The position numbers and the translations under genes were made by a program. This document shows, one piece after another, positions 25,473-32,650 of a DNA stretch of 64,000 nucleotides (position 1 is its first letter; each line of letters starts with the position of its first letter). Where the stretch lies: positions 91,321 to 155,320 of the forward strand of contig VXNK01000165.1 of the NCBI GenBank assembly GCA_009840595.1. Direction: 5' to 3'. Under the pieces are notes generated by a model. That model was not told where the DNA came from. It ran no database searches and saw only the letters and a list, made by a program, of their open reading frames with translations. The stretch is from Rhodospirillaceae bacterium. GTDB taxonomy: Bacteria > Pseudomonadota > Alphaproteobacteria > Bin65.

Positions 25473-27344
25473 TCACGCCGCCCGGCGCCGCCCGTGGATC
25501 TGTGGGCGCATCGGCGGGGCGGAATCCTCCTCGAACAGGGCGGTCAGCTCGTCCATGATCGTGCCGCCGAGCTGTTCGGCGTCCACCAGCGTCACCGCCC
25601 TGCGGTAGTAACGGGTGACGTCGTGGCCGATGCCGATGGCGAGCAGCTGCACCGGCGACATCGCCTCGATCCACTGGATCGTGTCGCGCAGATGCTTCTC
25701 CAGATAGTTGCCGGGATTGACCGACAGGGTGGAATCGTCGACCGGCGCACCGTCCGAGATCACCATCAGGATCTTGCGCCGCTCGGGCCGGCCGATCATC
25801 CGGTTGTGCGCCCACAGCAGGGCCTCGCCGTCGATATTCTCCTTGAGAATGCCCTCGCGCAGCATCAGGCCGAGATTCTTGCGCGCCCGCCGCCACGGCG
25901 CGTCGGCCGCCTTGTAGACGATGTGGCGCAGATCGTTCAGGCGCCCGGGATTGGCCGGTTTGCCGGCGGCGAGCCACGCCTCGCGCGCCTGGCCGCCCTT
26001 CCACGCCCGGGTCGTGAAGCCGAGGATTTCCACCTTGACCGCGCAGCGCTCCAGGGTGCGTGCCAGAATGTCGGCGCTGACCGCCGCCACGGAGATCGGC
26101 CGGCCGCGCATCGAGCCGGAATTGTCGATCAGCAGGGTGACAATGGTGTCGCGGAACTCGATATCGGTCTCCTGCTTGTAGGACAGCGGATCCATCGGGT
26201 TGATGACAACCCGGTCGAGCCGCGCCGTATCCAGGATTCCCTCCTCGAGGTCGAACTCCCACGACCGGTTCTGCTTGGCGAGCAGCTTGCGTTGCAGCCG
26301 GTTGGCCAGCTTGGCGATGACGGTCTGGAGATGCTGGAGCTGCTGATCCAGATTCTGCCGCAGGCGGGCCAGCTCTTCCGGGTCGCACAGCTCCTCGGCG
26401 GCGATGACCTCGTCATGCGCCGTCGACCACACCCGGTAGGCGTTGCGGTCGTCCGGGTTGAGATTGTGGTCGTGGCGCGGAATCTGGCTCGGGCCCGCCG
26501 GCTCGTCGTCGCCCTCGTCCGCCATGTATTCGGCGTCGGCGCCGTCGGACGTGCCGTCGGCGTCGTCGGTCTCGTCCGACTCCATCGCCTCTGTCGGGAT
26601 GCTGGCGTCGGCCGAATCGTCGCCGTCGTCGGCGCCCTGGCTGTCGCTCTCGCCGCCGCCCTGTTCCTGTTCGTCCTCCTCGTCGCTGTCCTGCTCCCGG
26701 TCCGCCGGTTGCGCATCGTCTTCCAGATGCAGGTCGCTGATCAGCTTGCGAACCAGCCTGGCAAATTCCTCCTGGTCCTCGACAAGATCGGAAAGGCGGT
26801 CGAGGTTCCGGCCGATCTGCCGTTCCAGCGAGGCGCGCGCGAGATCGACCATGGTGCGTGCGGCCGGCGGCGGCGGCTGGCCGGTGAAGGCCTCGCGCGC
26901 GAGATAGCCGAGCACTTCCGGCAGATCCTCTTCGCTGCGCTCGGTGACCCGGTCGAAGCCTTCCTCCCGGCAGCGCTGCTGGTGAGCCGCGGCCAGATTC
27001 TCCCGCAGGCCGATCATCCGGCGCGCGCCGATCGCCTCGCAACGGGCGCGTTCCACCGAATCGTAGACCTGCCGGGCCAACTCCGTCCGCGGCATGCGGC
27101 GGACATGGGTTTCTTCGTTGTGATGGCGCAGGCGCAGGGCGATCGAGTCGCTGTGGCCGCGCATTTCCGAGACGTCGAGATAGTTCAGGTCGCGCCCCGG
27201 CGGCGCCAGGCGCACCTGATGGCCCGATGCCTGCGGCCCGTCCTGCGCGAAGGTGACGTTCAGTTCCGGCTCGCGGGAAATGGCGCGCATGGCCGCGCCG
27301 GTGACCTGGAGCAGAACGTCAAGCGGCTCGTTCGGATCTTGCAC
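25473..27344 (-). CDS. cobT: Cobaltochelatase subunit CobT
   Basis: The 623-residue protein has the CobT layout: an N-terminal alpha domain, a long acidic linker (about 205-280, rich in Asp/Glu) and a C-terminal von Willebrand A domain with the metal-site motif [11 protein letters not shown] and ISDGAPVDD. CobT works with the AAA+ partner CobS and CobN to insert cobalt into hydrogenobyrinate a,c-diamide with ATP hydrolysis. The start is GTG at 27344, 40 bp after cobS. cobN is not in the window. Confidence 0.95.
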   Translation of the reverse strand: MQDPNEPLDVLLQVTGAAMRAISREPELNVTFAQDGPQASGHQVRLAPPGRDLNYLDVSEMRGHSDSIALRLRHHNEETHVRRMPRTELARQVYDSVERARCEAIGARRMIGLRENLAAAHQQRCREEGFDRVTERSEEDLPEVLGYLAREAFTGQPPPPAARTMVDLARASLERQIGRNLDRLSDLVEDQEEFARLVRKLISDLHLEDDAQPADREQDSDEEDEQEQGGGESDSQGADDGDDSADASIPTEAMESDETDDADGTSDGADAEYMADEGDDEPAGPSQIPRHDHNLNPDDRNAYRVWSTAHDEVIAAEELCDPEELARLRQNLDQQLQHLQTVIAKLANRLQRKLLAKQNRSWEFDLEEGILDTARLDRVVINPMDPLSYKQETDIEFRDTIVTLLIDNSGSMRGRPISVAAVSADILARTLERCAVKVEILGFTTRAWKGGQAREAWLAAGKPANPGRLNDLRHIVYKAADAPWRRARKNLGLMLREGILKENIDGEALLWAHNRMIGRPERRKILMVISDGAPVDDSTLSVNPGNYLEKHLRDTIQWIEAMSPVQLLAIGIGHDVTRYYRRAVTLVDAEQLGGTIMDELTALFEEDSAPPMRPQIHGRRRAA

Positions 27345-27383
27345 GGCGCCCGGCCCATTTCCCGATCGATTGGTCCCGGCTGT

Positions 27384-28400
27384 CTAGGCCAGCCCGGCCT
27401 TGACGGCGCTTTCCGGCAGTTCGGAACCGAAACAGCGCTGGTAGTATTCCGCGATGATCGGCCGCTCGACCTCGTCGCACTTGTTGAGGAAGGTCACCCG
27501 GAAGGCATAGCCCAGGTCGCCGAAGATGGTGGCGTTCTGCGCCCACATGATGACCGTCCGCGGCGACATCACGGTGGAGATATCCCCGGCCATGAAGCCG
27601 GAGCGGCTGAGGTCGGCGACCGCCACCATCGCGCCGATCTTCTCCCTGCCCTCCTTGGTGTCGTATTCCGGCGCCTTGGCGAGGACGATCTTCACCTCCG
27701 CCTCGTGCTCCAGATAGTTGAGCGTGCCGACGATCGACCAGCGGTCCATCTGGCCCTGGTTGATCTGCTGGGTGCCGTGATACAGGCCGGTCGTGTCGCC
27801 GAGGCCGACCGTATTGGCGGTCGAGAACAGGCGGAACGAGCGGTGCGGGCGGATCACCCGGCTCTGGTCGAGCAGGGTCAGCTTGCCCTCGACCTCCAGC
27901 ACCCGCTGGATCACGAACATGACGTCCGGCCGGCCGGCGTCGTATTCATCGAACACCAAGGCGGTCGGCCGCTGGATCGCCCAGGGCAGGATGCCCTCGC
28001 GGAACTCGGTGATCTGCTTGCCGTCGCGCAGCACGATGGCGTCCTTGCCGACGAGGTCGATCCGGCTGATGTGGCTGTCCAGGTTGATCCGGATGCACGG
28101 CCAGTTCAGCCGCGCCGCGACCTGCTCGATATGGGTCGACTTGCCGGTGCCGTGATAGCCCTGGATCATGACCCGGCGGTTGTGGGCGAAGCCGGCGAGG
28201 ATCGCCAGCGTGGTTTCGAAATCGAAATAGTAGGCAGGATCGATGTCCGGGACGTGGGAGTCCTGCTGGCTGAACGCCGGCACCTCCCAATCGATTTCGA
28301 GTCCGAATGTCTGCCGGACATCCACCTTGATGTCCGGGTCGGAAACGACGATCTCGCTCATCGGCGCGGCGTCTGCCGTGCTGGCGGGGGCGTTGCTCAC
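27384..28400 (-). CDS. cobS: Cobaltochelatase AAA+ subunit CobS
   Basis: The 338-residue MoxR-like AAA+ ATPase shows Walker [11 protein letters not shown], Walker [11 protein letters not shown], sensor 1 FSTANTVG and a CobS-specific N-terminus ([20 protein letters not shown]). It forms a hexameric ring with CobT that powers cobalt insertion by CobN in the aerobic cobalamin pathway. It begins with GTG at 28400 and is followed by cobT. The preceding J-domain gene on the same strand is a conserved neighbour in many alphaproteobacteria. Confidence 0.95.
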   Translation of the reverse strand: MSNAPASTADAAPMSEIVVSDPDIKVDVRQTFGLEIDWEVPAFSQQDSHVPDIDPAYYFDFETTLAILAGFAHNRRVMIQGYHGTGKSTHIEQVAARLNWPCIRINLDSHISRIDLVGKDAIVLRDGKQITEFREGILPWAIQRPTALVFDEYDAGRPDVMFVIQRVLEVEGKLTLLDQSRVIRPHRSFRLFSTANTVGLGDTTGLYHGTQQINQGQMDRWSIVGTLNYLEHEAEVKIVLAKAPEYDTKEGREKIGAMVAVADLSRSGFMAGDISTVMSPRTVIMWAQNATIFGDLGYAFRVTFLNKCDEVERPIIAEYYQRCFGSELPESAVKAGLA

Positions 28401-28454
28401 TGTGTCGCCTTTCGTTGGTGGGGCGTCGGCGCCGATCGGGGCGCAGCCGGTTTC

Positions 28455-29066
28455 CTATCGGCCGCGCGGCGCGCCCAGGCTGTTCTTGAGAACCGTATAG
28501 GCCTCGTTGATGGCTTTCAGCCGGTTCTCCGCGGCCGCGTCGCCATCGTTCGCATCGGGATGGTATTTCTTGGCGAGCGCCTTGTAGCGCGCCTTCACGT
28601 CAGTCATATCGGCAGCGCCGTTCAACTGCAAGGTCTCCAGCGCGCGCTGTTCTGCCGTACCGGCGCCGTGCCGGATGCCGGCGGCGTTCCCACCGTTGCG
28701 GCCGTTGCGCCCGAAACGGCCGGCCGCTTCGGCAAGGGTGTCGTCGACGCCGGCGAACCGGCCCGCCATACTGCCGACGCGCATGCCGAGCGGCCAGGTC
28801 GGCCGGCGGCCCAGGGTATCACGCTGGATTTCGCGCTCGATCTGCTCTTCGCTCAGGCCTTTGTAATAGTTCCATGCCTTGTTGTATTCGGCGGCGTGGT
28901 GGAAGCAGAACCAGAAATAGTCGTTCAGCGCCGCCGGCGATTTCGGCGCCCGGTGTTCGGCGGCCTCGGCGCAGGTCGGGTGGTCGCAGATCTTGCCCTC
29001 GGCCGGCTTTCGCAAGCCGAGCGATTCGCCGAGATCGTCGAAGGTTTCGAGCGGGACTTTGCGCAT
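28455..29066 (-). CDS. Short J-domain protein (DnaJ-like co-chaperone) encoded beside cobS
   Basis: The 203-residue protein ends in a J-domain: DMTDVKARYKALAKKYHPDANDG...LKAINEAYTVLKN with the invariant HPD tripeptide that activates DnaK ATPase. The first 130 residues include a Cys/His-containing region (KICDHPTCAEAAEHRAPK, WFCFHHAAEYNKAW) which may bind a metal; there is no glycine/phenylalanine linker or zinc-finger of classical DnaJ. The client is unknown, but the conserved link with cobS/cobT and bolA suggests a role near cobaltochelatase or Fe-S/oxidative stress functions. Confidence 0.85.
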   Translation of the reverse strand: MRKVPLETFDDLGESLGLRKPAEGKICDHPTCAEAAEHRAPKSPAALNDYFWFCFHHAAEYNKAWNYYKGLSEEQIEREIQRDTLGRRPTWPLGMRVGSMAGRFAGVDDTLAEAAGRFGRNGRNGGNAAGIRHGAGTAEQRALETLQLNGAADMTDVKARYKALAKKYHPDANDGDAAAENRLKAINEAYTVLKNSLGAPRGR

Positions 29067-29122
29067 GCTGCACTATGGCGCGCAGGCCGGGACAGCACAA
29101 GGAAGGGAAGGACGCGGCGCGG

Positions 29123-30067
29123 TCAGGCTGCTGTCGGCGGCATCCGTTTCCGGTCGTCGAAAGCGACGATGGCGATGCCCGCCACGATGAGAAACAGGCC
29201 CAGCAGCAGCGATAAGGTGAGCGCTTCGCCCAGGATCAGGGCGCTGAGGAACAGGCCGCCGGCCGGCACGCCGAGCATGGCGAGCGAGGTCGTGACGGCC
29301 GGGAGCGCGCGATTGATCGAGATGACGGCCCAGACTGCAAGCGCCGTGGCCAGCGAGCCGTTGTAGAGCAGGATCAGGATCGACGGCGTGTTCCAGACGA
29401 CCGGCCGGCCGGAATCGACGGCAATGGCCAGCACGAACGCGATTGCCGCGGCGATCGTGAGCTGCCACGGCACGGCGTCGAGCGGCGTGCAGCGCCAGAC
29501 ATGGCGTTTGACGAAGACGATTCCCGTCGCCCAGCACAGGGCGCCGGCCAGCAGGATCAGGTTGCCCTTGACGAACTGGCCGTCCGACCAGTCGAAAGAC
29601 AGCGGGTTGAACAGGGCGGCGATGCCGGCCAGCCCGGCCAGCAGGCCCAGCGCGCGCAGGCCGGTCAACCGCTCTCCGAGGAACAGCATCGCGCCGGGCA
29701 CCACCCAGATCGGCGTCGTGTAGGCGAGGATGGAAGCCCGGCCCGCCGGAACGTATTGCAGGCCCCAGTGCACCAGGCCCATGTAGAGGCCGATCTGGAC
29801 CGTGCCGACGATCGCGATCATCGGCCAGTCGTGGCGCGGCGGCAGCCTGAGGCGCCCCGCGACGCCCAGAATCAGGCACAGCGTCAGCGCGCCCAGCGCG
29901 AGACGCAAAAAGTTGAACCAGAAGGGCGGCAGCCATTCGAGGCCCATTTTCATGAACGGCCAGTTGACGCCCCAGATGCACACGACGGCAGCCAGCAGGC
30001 CGTAGGCGGCCGCCGCCGAGTGCGGCGCCGGCGGCCCGGACGGGGGGATGGCGGCGGAATCGGTCAT
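29123..30067 (-). CDS. EamA-family (DMT) inner-membrane transporter
   Basis: The 314-residue protein has ten predicted membrane helices in two EamA repeats (AAYGLLAAVVCIWGVNWPFMK and GNLILLAGALCWATGIVFVKR). The WG(V/I)N(W/F)...K signature near the N-terminus is typical for RhaT/EamA exporters of amino acids or other metabolites. The start is ATG at 30067 and the gene is divergent from bolA with 164 bp between. It is not closely similar in detail to the other EamA gene at 4.5 kb, so this is not a recent duplicate. Confidence 0.8.
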   Translation of the reverse strand: MTDSAAIPPSGPPAPHSAAAAYGLLAAVVCIWGVNWPFMKMGLEWLPPFWFNFLRLALGALTLCLILGVAGRLRLPPRHDWPMIAIVGTVQIGLYMGLVHWGLQYVPAGRASILAYTTPIWVVPGAMLFLGERLTGLRALGLLAGLAGIAALFNPLSFDWSDGQFVKGNLILLAGALCWATGIVFVKRHVWRCTPLDAVPWQLTIAAAIAFVLAIAVDSGRPVVWNTPSILILLYNGSLATALAVWAVISINRALPAVTTSLAMLGVPAGGLFLSALILGEALTLSLLLGLFLIVAGIAIVAFDDRKRMPPTAA

Positions 30068-30231
30068 GCTGCGGATCGGAAAATCGGCGCAAGGCTGCGC
30101 GCGGGTGCCCGGAGGGGCGAACAGACGGGGCGAACGGGATGTCTTGACCGGACGGCCGGTCGGACGCCACTTGTGCCGGTGAGACGGTGCCGCCGTCCAT
30201 ATCCTGTTTGTCTCAAGGGGAGGAAGCGCCG

Positions 30232-30519
30232 ATGAGCGTCGCCGAGAGGATCCGCGCCAAACTGGACGAAGCCTTTGCGCCCTCCGCGCTCGATGTGGTC
30301 GACGAATCGCATATGCACAAAGGCCATGTCGGGGCCCGCCCGGGCGGCGAGACCCATTTCCGCGTGTCGATGACCGCCGCGGCCTTCGAGGGCCTGAGCC
30401 GGGTCGAACGCCAGCGGCGGGTCTACGATACGCTCGCCGAGGAACTGGACGGGCCGGTCCATGCGCTGGCGCTCAGACTGAACGCGCCGGAGCCGCCCGA
30501 ATCCCGAAGCGGCGCCTGA
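30232..30519 (+). CDS. bolA: BolA-family protein
   Basis: ATG at 30232 follows an AAGGGGAGG ribosome-binding site and gives 95 residues. The BolA fold and motif are visible: IRAKLDEAFAPSALDVVDES, HKGH (His ligands for the [2Fe-2S] cluster shared with a monothiol glutaredoxin) and ETHFRVSMTAAAFEGLSRVERQRRVYDTL. BolA proteins act in iron-sulfur trafficking and stress morphology. Its position close to the J-domain, cobS and cobT genes is a common alphaproteobacterial arrangement. A strong stem-loop lies shortly downstream. Confidence 0.93.
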   Translation: MSVAERIRAKLDEAFAPSALDVVDESHMHKGHVGARPGGETHFRVSMTAAAFEGLSRVERQRRVYDTLAEELDGPVHALALRLNAPEPPESRSGA

Positions 30520-30537
30520 CCTCCCCCGCAGCCGTTC

Positions 30538-30565
30538 AAAAAAGAGGGCGGCCGCTGGCCGCCCC
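30538..30565 (-). terminator. Factor-independent terminator (minus strand) after bolA
   Basis: GGGCGGCC-GCT-GGCCGCCC is a perfect 8-bp GC stem with a 3-nt loop (30546-30564). Read on the minus strand it is followed by CTC and a run of six T (30543-30538), so it would end leftward transcription. It is the second of two such structures in tandem; it may also slow rightward transcripts leaving bolA. Confidence 0.75.
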
Positions 30566-30590
30566 TGAAGTCGCTGATGAGGAGTGACGG

Positions 30591-30685
30591 AAAAAACGCC
30601 CTGTGGGCATTGTTTCCAAATGGCGATCTGTCAAAGACAAAATCACCCAACCAATGAGGCTGAATGAGTGTTCACTCAGTCTCGA
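30591..30685 (-). ncRNA. Candidate small RNA with own promoter, operator-like palindrome and terminator
   Basis: On the minus strand TTGACA (30720-30715), a 17-bp spacer and ATTAAT (30697-30692) form a strong promoter pointing into a gene-free region. About 75 bp later comes AUGCCC-ACA-GGGCGU followed by six T (30610-30591), a good intrinsic terminator. The predicted transcript is about 95 nt and has no credible coding frame. Near its 5' end lies TGAGTGTTCACTCA (30665-30678), a perfect 6-bp inverted repeat that could be a TetR-like operator or a 5' stem-loop. No known RNA family was recognised; alternatively this is the 3' untranslated region of lysS. Confidence 0.4.
30665..30678. promoter_or_regulatory. 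TGAGTG-TT-CACTCA palindrome (TetR-operator-like)
   Basis: A perfect inverted repeat of 6-bp arms around two bases lies 14 bp downstream of the -10 hexamer of the candidate sRNA promoter, where a bound repressor would block elongation. Similar TGANTG/CANTCA dyads are bound by many TetR-family repressors, but no tetR gene is in the window. Confidence 0.35.
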
Positions 30686-30903
30686 AAGTCAATTAATGCA
30701 GAAAATAAAAATGTTGTCAAACAAAAATAAGTAATTCCTGAATATGAAGATCTAAACTTTTGAGAAAAAACAATTTTTCCTTACCACGTCTTTACCGGAA
30801 AACGGAAAAGCCGGACAGTGCCGGCGGCAAACGCAGACCGGACCCACAGATTGCGGGCCCGACCGGCGGGCCGCCCGAAGCGGATTGTATCGAAACGGGC
30901 CGG

Positions 30904-32571
30904 TCAGGCCGCGCGCAGGCCGCCTTCGTCCAGCGCCTTGCGCACCAGCGCAACGAAGTCCGGCAGGCCGTAGAGCGCCACGAAGGAGCCCATGCGCGGG
31001 CCCTGGCTCTGGCCGAGCAGGATTTCGTAGAGCGCCCGGAACCAGTCGCGCAGGTTCTCGAAGCTGTGGCGCTTGCCGACCTCGTAAATCTGCGTCTGGA
31101 TGTCCTCGCCCGAGGCGCCGGCCGGCAGCGCCGCCAGAACCGCCGCCAGGTCCTCGAGCGCCGCGCGTTCTCCCTCCGTCGGCGCCCGGTAGGATTTCGC
31201 CGGTTTGACGAAGTCCTGATAGTAGGCGACCGCATAGTCGGCCAGCCGGTCGAGCATGGGATGGGTGGCCGGCGACGCCTCGGGCGCGTAGCGCGAGACG
31301 AAGCCCCACAGCACGCCTTTTTCCTCGGCATTCACCACGCTCGCCAGGTTGAGCAGCAGGGAGAAGGAGAGCGGCGTCGCCCCGGCCGGCGGTTGGCCTT
31401 CATGGATGTGCCAGACCGGGTTTTCCGCCAGGTCCGCCGGCTCTTGTCCGCCGGCCTTGCCGAGGAAGGTCAGATATTCGTCGGTTGCCTTCGGGATCGC
31501 ATCGAAGAACAGGCGCTTGGCGCGCTTCGGCTGCTGGTACATGAACAGCGCCAGGCTCTCGTGCGGCGCGTAGCGCAGCCATTCCTCGACCGCCAGGCCG
31601 TTGCCCTTCGACTTGGAGATTTTCTCGCCCTTGTCGTCGAGGAACAGCTCGTAGGTGAAGCCCGCCGGCGGGGTACCGCCGATGGTCCGGCAGATGCGCC
31701 CGCCGAGGCGCACCGAATCGATCAGGTCCTTACCCGACATTTCGTAGTCGACGTCGAGCGCCGTCCAGCGCAATGCCCAATCGACCCGCCATTGCATCTT
31801 GCAGCCGCCGTCCAGAACCGGGTGCTCGAACGGATCGCCCGTCGGCGCGCCGGCATCGTCGACGCACTGAAAGACCGCCGTCCCGTCGGCCGGCCGGCCC
31901 TCGACGACGACGGCGTTGTGGATCACCTGGCGGCGCTCCGCACCGACGGCGTCGTCCCAGGCGGTAACGACCGGGAACAGGGGCGAATAGCTCTTGCGCC
32001 GCGCCGCGCCCAGTTCGGGCAGGACGATATTGCGCACCGGCTCGTACTTCTCCAGCACGCGCAGGATGGTCTCGTTGAACCGGCCCGAACCGTAGGCGTC
32101 CGTCGCGCTCAGGAATTCGTAGTCGAAGCCGAAGCGGTCGAGGAACTGGCGCAGCCGCCCGTTGTTCGCCGCGGCGAAGCTCTCGCTCTCGCCGAACGGG
32201 TCCGGCGTCGAGGTCAGCGGCGAGCCGTGGCGGACGACCCGCCCTTCGGCGTCCTTCGCTTCGGCATAGGGCGTCAGCCAGTCCCGGTTCGGCACGTTGT
32301 CCGGCACCTTGCGCAGCCCGTCCATGTCGTCGGAGAAGGCGATCAGCCGGGTCGGCATGCCGGTCAGCGCCTCGAAGGCGCGGCGCACCATGGTGGTCCG
32401 CACGACCTCGCCGAAAGTGCCGATATGCGGCAGGCCGGAGGGGCCGTAGCCGGTCTCGAACAGGACATGGCCCTTGTCCGGCAGCCGGCCGTTCAGCCGC
32501 TTGGCGAGCGCCCGCGCTTCCTGGAACGGCCAGGCCTTGGCATGTTCGGCGATGTCCGGCCCGATCTGCAT
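30904..32571 (-). CDS. lysS: Lysine--tRNA ligase, class I
   Basis: The 555-residue enzyme belongs to the class I (archaeal-type) LysRS found in most alphaproteobacteria, not the class II form of E. coli. The HIGH motif is YGPSGLPHIGTFGE and the KMSKS motif is GEKISKSKGNG; an alpha-helical anticodon-binding cage makes the C-terminal third. It attaches lysine to tRNA-Lys in the cytoplasm. The start is ATG at 32571. No second lysS was seen in the window. Downstream is a 380-bp AT-rich non-coding stretch with two minus-strand terminators. Confidence 0.95.
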   Translation of the reverse strand: MQIGPDIAEHAKAWPFQEARALAKRLNGRLPDKGHVLFETGYGPSGLPHIGTFGEVVRTTMVRRAFEALTGMPTRLIAFSDDMDGLRKVPDNVPNRDWLTPYAEAKDAEGRVVRHGSPLTSTPDPFGESESFAAANNGRLRQFLDRFGFDYEFLSATDAYGSGRFNETILRVLEKYEPVRNIVLPELGAARRKSYSPLFPVVTAWDDAVGAERRQVIHNAVVVEGRPADGTAVFQCVDDAGAPTGDPFEHPVLDGGCKMQWRVDWALRWTALDVDYEMSGKDLIDSVRLGGRICRTIGGTPPAGFTYELFLDDKGEKISKSKGNGLAVEEWLRYAPHESLALFMYQQPKRAKRLFFDAIPKATDEYLTFLGKAGGQEPADLAENPVWHIHEGQPPAGATPLSFSLLLNLASVVNAEEKGVLWGFVSRYAPEASPATHPMLDRLADYAVAYYQDFVKPAKSYRAPTEGERAALEDLAAVLAALPAGASGEDIQTQIYEVGKRHSFENLRDWFRALYEILLGQSQGPRMGSFVALYGLPDFVALVRKALDEGGLRAA

Positions 32572-32650
32572 GAGCGCTACCTATGCCGCACCGCACAACC
32601 CGTCAACGCGCGTCCCGCGACACGGGAGGGCGAAATGAAGCGGAAACGCT

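Noticed and set aside
25278-29366. Forward ORF of 1362 residues
   Set aside because: It lies antisense to cobT, cobS and the J-domain gene, which have clear domains. Its sequence is low-complexity and reflects the absence of stops in GC-rich codons read backwards.
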